Positions 1 to 8,219 are shown, counted from the stretch's first letter. The stretch: 35,582 bases of DNA from Tateyamaria sp. syn59 (GCF_007995245.1 NZ_VCBA01000021.1:1-35582); one strand, 5' to 3'. Numbers and translations are program-made. Notes: a model not told the origin generated them from the letters alone.

Positions 1-1
1 C

Positions 2-139
2 ATTGACGTTGAACACAGCTCTTCCGTTCACATGAACGAAGAAGAGCGCCTTCAGCGTATCGCGTGTTACGTCATGGCATTTTTTAAGGCAAACGTCTTC
101 AGAACGCGATCCTCGGAAACGCCCTTCGATTTTGGTTAA
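2..139 (+). CDS. 3' end of an unidentified gene (partial)
   Basis: An open frame enters from the left edge and ends at TAA 137-139, giving 45 visible residues. It is rich in charged residues, with a helix-like stretch (RLQRIACYVMAFFKAN) near the end. I do not recognise the family. The last helix would fit the C-terminus of an alpha/beta-hydrolase-like protein, but that is a guess. It ends 44 bases before the IS3-type ORF. It may be a real gene end or part of a fragment rearranged by the insertion element. Confidence 0.35.
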   Translation: MDVEHSSSVHMNEEERLQRIACYVMAFFKANVFRTRSSETPFDFG

Positions 140-183
140 ATTATTCTGCATCGAATCCCGGGCGGGGAGAGAAGTGGAAACGT

Positions 184-360
184 ATGAATGCATCGAAGTT
201 CACAGACGCGCAGAAGGCGTTCATCATCAAGCAGGTGAAGGATTGGATGCCCGTCGCTTCAGTCTGCAGGAAATTAGGTATCAGTTCGGCGACGTTCTTA
301 AGCTGGAAGAAGAAGGATGCGGGTCTAATGCCGCCGGAGATGAAGCGGCACTATTTTAAT
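184..360 (+). pseudogene. Truncated IS3-family transposase OrfA (N-terminal HTH only)
   Basis: The first ~55 residues (MNASKFTDAQKAFIIKQ, then VCRKLGISSATFLSWKKK, then GLMPPEMKR) match the N-terminal helix-turn-helix of OrfA in IS3-group elements, which binds the terminal inverted repeats. A GGGGAGAGAAG stretch precedes the ATG. After GLMPPEMKR the usual leucine-zipper and EENxRLK region is missing; the frame runs on as unrelated sequence to base 762 and into the antisense of the permease gene. No OrfB (DDE domain) is present. This is therefore an immobile remnant. The end coordinate marks roughly where homology stops. Confidence 0.75.
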
Positions 361-579
361 GAATCGCAGTGTTGGCGACGGCGCCATAGGTGTGGGAGCC
401 CAACAGAAACCTTACGCCCAGATAAACCGAAATTGACCAACCCGCCGACCGGCTTCGCAGACCAGGGCGTCCTCGCCCGTTTCCCTCGTATCGAGCCGTT
501 CTGGCGCACGACCGCCTCTGGCACGTCCTTGGCGCATGTCGCTTTCTGCGCCATTTGGTTAGCTAGGCGAGTGCTCTGT
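361..579. other. Non-coding junction between IS remnant and permease gene
   Basis: About 220 bases lie between the end of the transposase homology and the permease stop codon. Frames are open on both strands (plus strand as the run-on of OrfA; minus strand 351-554, 67 codons), but neither resembles a known protein. I see no terminal inverted repeat that would define the right end of the element. It is probably decayed insertion-element or intergenic sequence. Confidence 0.3.
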
Positions 580-1611
580 TTACGCGATCATTTGCCATGC
601 AATGCCGGTGAGTACAGAGCCCACCAGTGCAAACCCCAGGTAGGCTGCGAAAATGCGTGGTTTGACCAAGGCCCACACAGCGAGCGCCGCGGGGATCGAG
701 CTGACGCCGCCCGCAATCATGAAGGACATCGCAGCCCCAGGCGCCATGCCTTGGTCGAGTAGGTCACCGATCAGGGGGGCAGCGGCATAGCCGTTGAGGT
801 AGGCGGGCATGCCGACCACTGCGCCGAGCAGGATGGTCCCGATCCCACCACCGCCGAGGATGTTCGCGATGAAATCTGCGGGCATATAATGAACCATCAG
901 CCCCTCGATCACGTAGGCGAGGGTGAGCCATTTGAGCAGGAAGACACCATTTTCCAAGCCAGCATTGCGGAAGATCTGCTTGCGTTCACGCACCTGCCAA
1001 AAGCGCCAGACGGGTGTGGCTGAGAACGGTGCCTTGACCCCGCAGCAGCCACCCACGGCAGGTTTTTCGCGCAAGGGGTCGGTGAAAATGGCTGTGCTAG
1101 ACAGCATTAGCGTGCCAAAGCCGCCGAAGAGGCCGAGTGCGACGGCGGCGAGGGTTTTGGCAATCGCGAAATCGAGTGTGATGGCGCCCGTGGTGATGGC
1201 GAACATGGCTGGGTCCATGAGTGGAGACGCGAGCCAGAAGGCCATGACGCCAGCCAGCGGTGCGCCGACGGCGAGCAGGGCGGCGATGAAGGGGATCACT
1301 TCGCACGAGCAGAAGGGCGATAGGCCGCCCAGCAGCGCCGCCATGACGATCATGCGGGCGGGGTTGCCCTGAAACGCCTTGGCCAGAAGGTTTTCGGCGC
1401 CCGTGGCCTTGAGATAGGCGATGGCAAAGACGGCGAAGGCGATGAACGGTAGAGTGCCCAGAAGCGCGCGCATGGCAAAGCTTGCGACGTCGTCCACACG
1501 GGGCAGGTCGATGATGGCGACGATCAGCAGGATCAGGGCGGAGGCGAGCCAGACGCGGTCGATCCGGGACCAGAGTGACGAGGTGGTGGTTTGAGACGTC
1601 GTGTCAGCCAT
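580..1611 (-). CDS. ArsP/DUF318-type permease (SO_0444-like metal or organoarsenical efflux)
   Basis: A polytopic membrane protein of 343 residues. The signature PFCSCEVIPF (Cys ~101 and ~103) followed by a GAPLAGVMAFWLASPLMDP helix is typical of the permease family that includes ArsP (trivalent organoarsenical efflux) and the SO_0444 Cu/Zn efflux proteins. A second cysteine pair, GGCCG, lies at ~189-190 in a cytoplasmic-looking loop and could hold a soft metal. The chosen ATG (1611) overlaps the regulator's stop in an ATGGCTGA arrangement, so the two genes are translationally coupled; an upstream in-frame ATG lies inside the regulator. The substrate cannot be decided from sequence. Its 3' end abuts the insertion-element remnant. 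Confidence 0.8.
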   Translation of the reverse strand: MADTTSQTTTSSLWSRIDRVWLASALILLIVAIIDLPRVDDVASFAMRALLGTLPFIAFAVFAIAYLKATGAENLLAKAFQGNPARMIVMAALLGGLSPFCSCEVIPFIAALLAVGAPLAGVMAFWLASPLMDPAMFAITTGAITLDFAIAKTLAAVALGLFGGFGTLMLSSTAIFTDPLREKPAVGGCCGVKAPFSATPVWRFWQVRERKQIFRNAGLENGVFLLKWLTLAYVIEGLMVHYMPADFIANILGGGGIGTILLGAVVGMPAYLNGYAAAPLIGDLLDQGMAPGAAMSFMIAGGVSSIPAALAVWALVKPRIFAAYLGFALVGSVLTGIAWQMIA

Positions 1612-1942
1612 ATTCCTGATCCGTATCTGTGCTGTCAGCGCAGCATTCGGTGAGTAGAAAGTCTGCGAGATCCTGCACCTCGTCAAAGGCGACAGCGGCG
1701 CAGATGATCGACCGGCCCTGACGCGCTTGGGTCACGAGGCCTGCGGAGGCGAGGATTTTGACATGGTGCGTGAGCGTGGAGCCGGTGACCCCCGTGCGCT
1801 CGCCCAGCGTGCCGATGCTCAGCCCCTCGGGCCCGGCGCGCACGAGCGTGCGCAGGACGGACAGGCGTTGTTCGGACCCGAGCGCGGCGAATGCTGCTGC
1901 GGCGCGGGTGAGATCAAGCGGGTTAGGCAAATCCATTTTCAT
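1604..1942 (-). CDS. ArsR/SmtB-family transcriptional regulator
   Basis: A 112-residue winged-helix repressor. FAALGSEQRLSVLRTLV, then GTLGERTGVTGSTLTHHVKILASAGLV (recognition helix) and the wing VTQARQGRSIICAAV follow the ArsR fold. A cysteine pair (ECCADS) near the C-terminus could contribute to inducer binding, as in metal- or arsenic-sensing ArsR proteins, but the classical ELCVCDL motif in the recognition region is absent. The start at 1942 is preferred over an in-frame ATG 18 codons upstream, because that longer version would begin inside the promoter repeats. No Shine-Dalgarno precedes 1942, but a plausible -10 ends 7 bases upstream. It leads the permease operon and probably represses it. 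Confidence 0.85.
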   Translation of the reverse strand: MKMDLPNPLDLTRAAAAFAALGSEQRLSVLRTLVRAGPEGLSIGTLGERTGVTGSTLTHHVKILASAGLVTQARQGRSIICAAVAFDEVQDLADFLLTECCADSTDTDQEYG

Positions 1943-1949
1943 ATTTTTA

Positions 1950-1977
1950 GAATTATCGAAATATTTGTCGGAGGCAA
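1950..1977 (-). promoter_or_regulatory. Predicted promoter of the arsR-permease operon
   Basis: On the minus strand, TTGCCT (1977-1972) and TAATTC (1955-1950) are separated by 16 bases. The -10 ends 7 bases before the ATG at 1942, so the transcript would start at or next to the start codon. One copy of the repeat described in the next entry fills the spacer, a natural place for a repressor. Confidence 0.45.
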
Positions 1978-2009
1978 CAGTTATTTCGTGAAACATCGAA
2001 ATGATTGTC
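1955..2009. repeat. Paired operator-like repeats in the arsR / UDG divergent region
   Basis: Two direct copies, ATCGAAATATTTGTC (1955-1969) and ATCGAAATGATTGTC (1995-2009), match at 13 of 15 bases and are 40 bases apart, about four helical turns. The second copy also forms an inverted repeat, ATTTCG-N8-CGAAAT (1983-2002). The first lies between the -35 and -10 of the predicted arsR promoter. This suits autoregulation by the ArsR protein; binding is inferred. Confidence 0.5.
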
Positions 2010-2039
2010 TAAGTGTCTGGTGTGGCTTAGGTCTTCGCC

Positions 2040-2621
2040 ATGGCTTTGACCGATGACATCCGCGCTTGCACGATTTGCAGTGATAGATTTGCCGCGACCG
2101 AGACCGGGCACAGCCCGCGTCCCGTCGTGTGGTTCAAGCCCGGTGCGCGCATTCTGGTGGCCGGCCAAGCGCCCGGTGCGCGGGTGCATGAGAGCGGGCG
2201 GCCCTTTACCGACCCGTCCGGGGATCGGCTGCGGGACTGGTTGGGCATGGACGAGGCGACCTTTTACGATCGCGACAAGCTGGCGATCGTACCGATGGCG
2301 TTCTGCTTTCCCGGCTATGACGCCAAGGGATCAGATCGTCCTCCACCGAAGGTCTGTGCGGCGACGTGGCGCGATGCGGTGATGGCGCATGTGGGAGATG
2401 TGCCGCTTGTTCTGCTGATCGGCGGCTATGCGCAGTCCTGGCATCTGGGCACGCGGATGTCGGTGCGCGATACGGTGGCGGCGTGGCGCGACTTTGCGCC
2501 TCGGGCCTTTCCCTTGCCACATCCGTCCTGGCGCAATACCGCGTGGCTCAAGCGGAACCCGTGGTTCGAGGATGAGGTGCTGCCTGTGCTGCGCGCGCGG
2601 GTTAGAGAGGTGTTGGCGTGA
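2040..2621 (+). CDS. Uracil-DNA glycosylase family protein
   Basis: 193 residues. The GQAPGARVHESGRPFTDPSGDRLRDWLG block (residues ~41-68) is the motif A region of the uracil-DNA glycosylase superfamily (compare GQAPG...GRPF in the family 4/5-like groups). LPHPSWRN near ~160 corresponds to the HPS motif that holds the flipped base. It would remove uracil or a related damaged base from DNA. CTIC near the N-terminus is a cysteine pair, but I cannot confirm a full four-cysteine iron-sulphur set. No Shine-Dalgarno is obvious. A weak TTGTCT-N17-TAGGTC promoter ends 6 bases before the ATG, so it may be leaderless. The stop overlaps the next start (GTGA). Confidence 0.75.
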   Translation: MALTDDIRACTICSDRFAATETGHSPRPVVWFKPGARILVAGQAPGARVHESGRPFTDPSGDRLRDWLGMDEATFYDRDKLAIVPMAFCFPGYDAKGSDRPPPKVCAATWRDAVMAHVGDVPLVLLIGGYAQSWHLGTRMSVRDTVAAWRDFAPRAFPLPHPSWRNTAWLKRNPWFEDEVLPVLRARVREVLA

Positions 2622-3406
2622 CAGAAACGGTTTTGGATCAGGTGCATGCGGCGATGCAGGCAGCCCCCGGGGATGACGCGGCGCGGCTGCGCTTTTTCGA
2701 GCGGTTGGGTGATGCGGAGCTGTTCCTGCTATTGGAGGCGGAGGCCGAGGGCGAGCAGGTGTCGCCGCAGGTGTTTGATCCGGGGACCGGCCCCTTGGTG
2801 CTGGTCTTTGATCGGGAAGAGCGGTTGGCGGCCTTTGTCGGCGCAGAGGCCCCCTACGCCGCGCTGTCGGGCCGTGTGATCGCCGGGCTGCTTGCGGAGC
2901 AGGGTTTGGGCTTGGGTCTGAACCTGGATGTGGCGCCGTCGTCTTTTTTATTGGATTCGGACGGTGTGCGGTGGCTGGCGCAGACGTTGGGGCATGGTCC
3001 GGATGAGGTTGAGGCGTGTTTGGCGGAAGTCTCTGCGCCCGCTGGGTTGCCGGAGGTGTTGATCACAGCGATTGATACCAAGCTAGCGACGGCCACCGGA
3101 TTGGCCCAAGCTGCGTACCTGGTTGGAACGACCGATGCGGACGGCGCACGTGGCCACCTGCTGGCTTTTGTCGGCGCAGCGCCTGGGGCGGAGGATGCAC
3201 TGGCGCGGGCGGCGTCCGAGGCGTTGACCTTTTCCGGGATTGAGGCGGGGGCAATGGATGTCGGTTTTTTCGATGGGCGCGATCCGGTGACGGAGCGGCT
3301 GGCCCGCGTTGGCCTGCGCTTTGATCTGCCGCAGCCAGCGCCCGCGCGCTCCCCCGAACCTTCAGCCCCTGGCATGGACCCCGCGCGCCCACCGCGTCTG
3401 CGCTGA
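2618..3406 (+). CDS. SseB-family protein
   Basis: 262 residues beginning at GTG, with a GTGA overlap to the upstream gene. The N-terminal 130 residues, with FFERLGDAELFLLLE, a segment LVLVFDREERLAAFVG and an SGRVIAGLLAEQGLGLGLNLD block, match the SseB N-terminal domain (a DUF found in type III secretion-associated SseB and in many soluble bacterial proteins). The C-terminus (~220-262) is proline-rich and low in complexity. No enzyme motif is visible, and the cellular role of the non-secretion members is not established. Coupling to the UDG gene suggests co-expression only. Confidence 0.75.
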   Translation: MTETVLDQVHAAMQAAPGDDAARLRFFERLGDAELFLLLEAEAEGEQVSPQVFDPGTGPLVLVFDREERLAAFVGAEAPYAALSGRVIAGLLAEQGLGLGLNLDVAPSSFLLDSDGVRWLAQTLGHGPDEVEACLAEVSAPAGLPEVLITAIDTKLATATGLAQAAYLVGTTDADGARGHLLAFVGAAPGAEDALARAASEALTFSGIEAGAMDVGFFDGRDPVTERLARVGLRFDLPQPAPARSPEPSAPGMDPARPPRLR

Positions 3407-3544
3407 GCCGTCCATGCGATCACGTATTCCCCCGCCCACTCACATCGGCGCGAGGTGGGCTGAAATTGTGGACCAATCGGTCGTACTATTGCATCATGCG
3501 CTGCGACAGACGCGGCGTGCCCCGTTTCACAGAGGATGTTCCAA

Positions 3545-4072
3545 ATGATGAACCGTTTCACTTTGGCCGTTGCGGCGGCTGCCAGTGCCCTGACCCTTGG
3601 CACCGCCGCCTTTGCCGGTGATCAATATGTTGACGAGACCGGCTTTGCCGTGTCCGGCTATGATGTCGTAGCCTATTTCGACCTTGAGATGCAGCCGGTG
3701 GGCCAGACCCAGACGGCTCCCGTGGCGGGCAATGCGGGCATTACGGCGGAGTACAACGGTGCGACCTTTGCCTTCTCGACCGAAGAGAACCGCGACAAGT
3801 TCGTGGCCGACCCCGCGCGCTACGCGCCGCAATATGACGGGCACTGCGCCTATGGCGTGGCCAAGGGCGGCAAGGTGCCTGCCAACCCGTATCTGTGGCG
3901 GATCGTGGACGACAAGCTGTACCTGAACATTACCGAGAACGTTGTTGGCTTCTGGGAAGAGGACATTCCGGGCAACATCACCCTTGCTGAAGGCAACTGG
4001 GTGGGCATCGAGGATGATCCTGCTTCGGACCGCACGATCCCCAAATTCTCGAGCGCGGCGCCAAAGTCGTGA
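3545..4072 (+). CDS. Exported YHS-domain protein
   Basis: 175 residues. A signal peptide (MMNRFTLAVAAAASALTLG, cleavage near TAAFA-GD) is followed by a YHS-type domain: DVVAYFD, then ATFAFSTEENRDKFVADPARYAPQYDGHCAYGVAKG. YHS domains are small metal-binding modules found in periplasmic proteins and attached to copper ATPases. The ATG at 3545 is chosen over one at 3536 because AGAGGA (3531-3536) sits 8 bases before it, the right Shine-Dalgarno spacing. One base separates its stop from the rhodanese start, so the pair forms an operon and may act together in the periplasm. The ligand is unknown. Confidence 0.85.
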   Translation: MMNRFTLAVAAAASALTLGTAAFAGDQYVDETGFAVSGYDVVAYFDLEMQPVGQTQTAPVAGNAGITAEYNGATFAFSTEENRDKFVADPARYAPQYDGHCAYGVAKGGKVPANPYLWRIVDDKLYLNITENVVGFWEEDIPGNITLAEGNWVGIEDDPASDRTIPKFSSAAPKS

Positions 4073-4073
4073 G

Positions 4074-4583
4074 ATGAACGAACTGCCTGAAACAGATCTT
4101 CGGGCAGAGGCCCCGGTGCGGATGACGCGCCGGGGCTTTGGGTTTTTGGCGGGTGGTGCCATCATCGGAGGCACGGTGTTTGCGTCACGGTGGTACAACG
4201 TGTCGGCGCGCGCCGGGGCCGATGGGACGTTGAGCGTGCCGGACGCCCATGCCGCGGCGCTCAGCGGCGCCGTGCTCCTCATTGATATTCGTCGCCCGGA
4301 CGAGTGGCAGCGCACAGGCGTCGGTGAAGGGGCTATTCCGATCGACATGCGCCGTGAGGATTTCGCGGACGTTCTGTTGCACCGCACATCCGGTCACATG
4401 GATGCGCCGGTCGCGTTGATCTGCGCGCGTGGCGTGCGGTCGCGCGGGCTGACCCGGCGTCTGACTGGCGCAGGGTTCACTGCAATCATTGATGTGCCCG
4501 AGGGTATGCTGGGATCAGGCGCAGGTCCTGGCTGGCTGAAGCGTGGCTTGCCGGTTGTCGCGTGGGCGCCAGAGCCAGCGTGA
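4074..4583 (+). CDS. Tat-exported rhodanese-like protein
   Basis: 169 residues. The N-terminus carries a twin-arginine signal (MTRRGFGFLAGGAIIGG, residues 17-33). The rhodanese fold follows: AALSGAVLLIDIRRPDEWQRTGVGEGAIPIDM and the active-site loop LICARGVRSRG with catalytic Cys ~117. The CxxGxRS form is typical of single-domain sulfurtransferases that carry persulfide. Its start lies one base after the YHS gene stop. A strong terminator follows 8 bases after the stop, closing a two-gene unit. The sulfur donor and acceptor are unknown; a link to the metal-binding YHS partner is inferred. Confidence 0.85.
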   Translation: MNELPETDLRAEAPVRMTRRGFGFLAGGAIIGGTVFASRWYNVSARAGADGTLSVPDAHAAALSGAVLLIDIRRPDEWQRTGVGEGAIPIDMRREDFADVLLHRTSGHMDAPVALICARGVRSRGLTRRLTGAGFTAIIDVPEGMLGSGAGPGWLKRGLPVVAWAPEPA

Positions 4584-4590
4584 TCCGATT

Positions 4591-4618
4591 GTGCGCCTGA
4601 CGGCGCACGACATTTTTT
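4591..4618 (+). terminator. Intrinsic terminator of the YHS-rhodanese operon
   Basis: A perfect 7-bp stem GTGCGCC/GGCGCAC with a TGAC loop, followed by GACA and then six T residues (4613-4618). Confidence 0.85.
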
Positions 4619-4848
4619 GATTTTGACTTCGACTTCACCGAGACAAAGAGGTCGCGGCCGCGCAGACAGACGCGGCCAGTGGCAAGGGCTGCTTTGGCGA
4701 AGCAAAAGCTGCCAGCCACCCCGTGGATCATGTGCGCGCAGGGTTTTCACGGCTCGGAAACCAGCCTCACCGATGGTCCCTCGGTGTCGAAATTCAAAAC
4801 GGGCCGACCGCACTGTACCGGATCAAGTGATCCGGACATTGCCCAAGG
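4619..4848. other. Intergenic region between convergent transcription units
   Basis: About 230 bases with no convincing gene; short open frames on both strands show no recognisable protein. It holds a nearly uninterrupted palindrome, CCGGATCA-AG-TGATCCGG (4818-4835), 14 bases beyond the opgH stop. That could be the opgH terminator stem, although no U-tract follows it on the minus strand. Confidence 0.4.
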
Positions 4849-6705
4849 TTACTCCGCGGCCATCTTTGGCGCTTCGATTGTGGCGCGCATTTCGGCGCGT
4901 TGCGTGCGTGCGCTGACCACAATGGCCGGTTCGCGCAGCGTCAGCGGGTTGTCGAGGCGCAGGCCGGACAGGCCGATCTGGGCGAGGGGGTAGGCGCTGA
5001 GACCCGAGAGCGGCACCGCGAATGCGAGGCTGAGGGCGATGGGGATCAGCCACCAGGAGACAAGCCCCATACCAAGGCCCACGAAAAGCAGCCCGCCAAT
5101 CAGGGATTCGATCCAGTGGAACTTGATCAGCGTCAGCATCGGGTAGGCCTGTGCCGTGCGGCTTTGCGGGGTCCAGCCGCCGCGCCCGATCAGGCCGCCG
5201 ATCACGGCTTTGGTCTGCTGGATCATCATGATGGGGGCATATGCGACGGACAGCGCCAATTCGGTCAGTACAGCGCCCGCAAAGACGCGGCGGCCACCGA
5301 AGAGCCGCACGGCCTTGCCATTGGCCGCAATGATCAGGGCGGATGTGATCTTGGGCAGTAACAGCATCGCGTACATGACAACCAGGAAGATGGCGCTGTC
5401 GATATGCGTCATGGCCGGAGGCCAGTTCGGAAACAGCGGGTTCGCTTCGTTGAAGTACGAGATCACGTTTGTCTCTGCATCGCGGCCCAGAAGCGCCCAG
5501 AAAATGAGAAGTACGAACCATGCAGGCGACATGAGGTATGCAGCCGCACCCTGGAACAGGTGGAAGCGGCTGACAGGATGCAGGCCGCGGGTTGTCAGCA
5601 GGCGCAGGTGCTGCAGGTTGCCGCGGCACCAGCGCCGGTCGCGGATCACATAGTCGATAAGTGTTCCCGGCGTTTCTTCGAAGCTGCCGGAGATGCGGGG
5701 CAGAAAGCGCACGCGCCAGCCTGCGCGGCGCAGAAGCGATGCCTCAACAAAGTCATGGGACAGGATCAGGTCGTTGCGCCCGGATAGCGTGCGCAGATAG
5801 GGCAGACCGGCGGAGGACGCAAAGGCGTGCGTGCGGATGATCGCGTTGTGACCCCAGTAGTTGCCTTCGGTCCGGGCCCAGTGCGCGAGCCCTTCGGCCA
5901 GAAGCCAACCATAGGCGATGTTCGAGAACTGCTGCATCCGGGCAAAGAGGGTGTTCGCGCCGATGAGTTGCGGGAAGCTTTGGATCAGCCCGGCTTTGGG
6001 GTCGGCGGCCAGCTCGGTCGAAAGCCGGTCGATGGCGCGGCCTGTCATCAGGCTGTCGGCATCCAGCACCAACATCGCTTCGTAATCCGCGCCCCAGCCG
6101 GTGATCCAATCGACGAGGTTGCCCACCTTTTTGTCGGTATTCCGGGCGCGGCGGCGGTAGTGCACGGGGAGCGGCGCGCGCGCTTTCAGAGCCTGGAAGG
6201 CGTCCCATTCCTGTGCCGCGATGGCGTCGTCGGTGGTGTCGCTGAGGATGAACAGGCTGTAGCGGTGCCCGCCCTTCTGGCGCGTCAGATCCGTCATCAT
6301 CGCGGCGGCGTTGCCAAATACGTCCCATGGGGTTTCATTGTAGACCGGGACGAGCAGTGCCACGTCCAGCGGATCGCCGGTCGCGGGTTTGCGGGCCGGG
6401 TCAAGTCTGCTGGCCAGTCCAACGCCCACGGTTGAGACGGCGATGGTGACCCAGATGAAGGTGAGGCCAATAAGCGTCAGAAGCACGTATTCGAACCCGG
6501 TCATGCCAGACATGGCAAAAAGCCCATACAGGCCCCAGAGCACGCCACCCGTAATCGCAAGCGCAGGCAGGAAGACGGCCATCCGCCAGATCGGGTCCTG
6601 ACGGTCCGTTCCGGCGTCGGCACAGGCAGGCGCATGGGCGAAGTCCTGAGCAGGCATCGCAAGCGGCGCGCGGGGGGGCATGGCAGCGTGATTCATGTCG
6701 TCCAC
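4849..6705 (-). CDS. opgH: Glucans biosynthesis glucosyltransferase OpgH
   Basis: 618 residues, an inner-membrane family 2 glycosyltransferase that makes the beta-1,2-linked glucose backbone of osmoregulated periplasmic glucans from UDP-glucose. Seen: two N-terminal TM segments (~42-95), LLVPVYNETPWDVFGN (~118-132), DxD-type MLVLDADS (DAD ~215-217), SHDFVEASLLRRAGW (~316-330), and the processive-enzyme signature RDRRWCRGN (~355-363). Several C-terminal TM segments follow. It is shorter than E. coli OpgH (~850) because the N-terminal cytoplasmic extension is reduced. Its start overlaps opgG by 13 bases. It is the last gene of the cluster. Confidence 0.95.
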   Translation of the reverse strand: MDDMNHAAMPPRAPLAMPAQDFAHAPACADAGTDRQDPIWRMAVFLPALAITGGVLWGLYGLFAMSGMTGFEYVLLTLIGLTFIWVTIAVSTVGVGLASRLDPARKPATGDPLDVALLVPVYNETPWDVFGNAAAMMTDLTRQKGGHRYSLFILSDTTDDAIAAQEWDAFQALKARAPLPVHYRRRARNTDKKVGNLVDWITGWGADYEAMLVLDADSLMTGRAIDRLSTELAADPKAGLIQSFPQLIGANTLFARMQQFSNIAYGWLLAEGLAHWARTEGNYWGHNAIIRTHAFASSAGLPYLRTLSGRNDLILSHDFVEASLLRRAGWRVRFLPRISGSFEETPGTLIDYVIRDRRWCRGNLQHLRLLTTRGLHPVSRFHLFQGAAAYLMSPAWFVLLIFWALLGRDAETNVISYFNEANPLFPNWPPAMTHIDSAIFLVVMYAMLLLPKITSALIIAANGKAVRLFGGRRVFAGAVLTELALSVAYAPIMMIQQTKAVIGGLIGRGGWTPQSRTAQAYPMLTLIKFHWIESLIGGLLFVGLGMGLVSWWLIPIALSLAFAVPLSGLSAYPLAQIGLSGLRLDNPLTLREPAIVVSARTQRAEMRATIEAPKMAAE

Positions 6706-8219
6706 CTATATAGCCAGACTTCACTGAGCGCTTGTCCGTCCAGGCGCAATTGTGCGCGGAATTCGGCCCAAGGAGCGTCCCCGGGGGTGAAAGTGAAGGC
6801 CAAACGGGGGCCACCGGTCTCTGGATTGCGCTGAATTATGCCTTCGGTGACGTCACCGGCGGTAGACCGCACAAGGCGCTGGATCTTGGACAGGTCCTTT
6901 GGCACGTGTGGCGCGTCCTCAAAATCGATGGTGAAGATGCGCCCGCCTTCGGGTCGTCCACCGGCGGCGGTGTTCAAAACACGCAGCGGCATGGCAGCAG
7001 TGGGTGCCGGATCAGCGCCCCAGTCGAGGCGGTAGGTCATGCGATGGGACGTGCCCGCCTCGATATGGCGGGCAGGGCGCCAATAGGCGACGATGTTGTC
7101 AAAGATCTCGCTGTCGGTCGGGATCTCGACCAGTGCGACTGATCCGCGTCCCCAGCCTTCACCCGGTGTGACCCAGAGACCGGGACGGCGGTGGTAGAGC
7201 GCTTCGAGGTCGTTGAAGTCGCTGAACTTGCGCGCGCGCTGCATGAGGCCGAAGCCACGCGGATTATTGTCGCCAAAGGCGCTGATCTGCAGGGTGCGTG
7301 GGTTGGCGAGGGGGCGCCAGATCACCTCGCCCGCGCCGTTGTGGATCATCAGGCCGTCATTGTCGTGCACTGCAGGGCGGAAGTCGTCAAAACGCTGCGT
7401 GTCCATATCGTCGAACATGAACATGGATGTCAGCGGTGCGATGCCCACATGGGTGAGTGTTTGCCGGGCGAAGATCTCTGCCTCGACCTCCATAACGAGG
7501 GGTTGGCCGGGCATGATCTCGAACCGGTAGGCGCCGGTGCAGGATGGACTGTCGAGCAGCGCGTGAACGATGATCTGCGCGGCACCCGTGCCAGGCCGTT
7601 CGATCCAGAAATGGGTGAAGTCTGGAAACTCCTCGCCCATCGGGTCGCCGGTTTTGAGCGCGAGCCCGCGTGCGGACAGCCCGTAGATGTCGTCGGTGCC
7701 GATGCCGCGGAAGTAGCTGGCGCCCTGAAAGACGGCGTATTCCTGGAAGATGCCCGGCTGGCGCAGTTCGGCGCGCAGCCGCAAGCCGGAATATCCCAGC
7801 GTATCGTCGATGGGCATGTTGGCCGGGAACTTGTCGGTCGTGTCGAAGACGTTGAAATCAAATTGGATCGGGCGTGCCTGATCCCCTTCGACCACATAGG
7901 TGCGGATGGATTGCGGGTAGTAGAGGCCGGGTGCCAGCACATCGATGCGCTGGGGCGCGTCAGTGCCTTCCCACAGGGCGTTGCGGCCATCGAACCAGAT
8001 CTTGCGATACTGGTCGTAGCTTAGGTTCCGCCATGCCTCGGGAATGAGCGGGCGGGGTTCATAGGGGCGCGATGCCATGTCTCGTGCCCTGTCGATGACA
8101 TCCGCAGGGGTGAATGCGGTCGCATCGCCCAATTGCAGGCCTGGCTCCCCTTGTGCCGATACGGCGTGGGGGGCTGCCGCCAGAGCGGCAAGGGATGCAA
8201 GGAACGTGCGTCGATTCAT
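6693..8219 (-). CDS. opgG: Periplasmic glucan biosynthesis protein OpgG
   Basis: 508 residues. The signal peptide MNRRTFLASLAALAAAP...VSAQG has an N-terminal Arg pair, compatible with Tat or Sec export. The mature protein follows the MdoG family: FTPADVIDRARDMASRPYEP, LSYDQYRKIWFDGRNALW, FQEYAVFQGASYFRGIGTDDIYGLSARGLAL and FPDFTHFWIE. OpgG acts in the periplasm with OpgH and is needed for glucan release and branching. The start is fixed by the fold and by a TGATG junction with opgC, where the stop of opgC shares its A with the opgG ATG. Confidence 0.95.
   Translation of the reverse strand: MNRRTFLASLAALAAAPHAVSAQGEPGLQLGDATAFTPADVIDRARDMASRPYEPRPLIPEAWRNLSYDQYRKIWFDGRNALWEGTDAPQRIDVLAPGLYYPQSIRTYVVEGDQARPIQFDFNVFDTTDKFPANMPIDDTLGYSGLRLRAELRQPGIFQEYAVFQGASYFRGIGTDDIYGLSARGLALKTGDPMGEEFPDFTHFWIERPGTGAAQIIVHALLDSPSCTGAYRFEIMPGQPLVMEVEAEIFARQTLTHVGIAPLTSMFMFDDMDTQRFDDFRPAVHDNDGLMIHNGAGEVIWRPLANPRTLQISAFGDNNPRGFGLMQRARKFSDFNDLEALYHRRPGLWVTPGEGWGRGSVALVEIPTDSEIFDNIVAYWRPARHIEAGTSHRMTYRLDWGADPAPTAAMPLRVLNTAAGGRPEGGRIFTIDFEDAPHVPKDLSKIQRLVRSTAGDVTEGIIQRNPETGGPRLAFTFTPGDAPWAEFRAQLRLDGQALSEVWLYRWTT

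Noticed and set aside
3527..4387. A 286-codon minus-strand frame opposite the YHS and rhodanese genes
   Set aside because: Both sense genes have export signals, motifs and proper ribosome sites or coupling; the antisense frame has none.
4679..4993. Short plus-strand frame in the gap after the rhodanese gene
   Set aside because: It follows a strong terminator, has no ribosome site and runs into the antisense of opgH.
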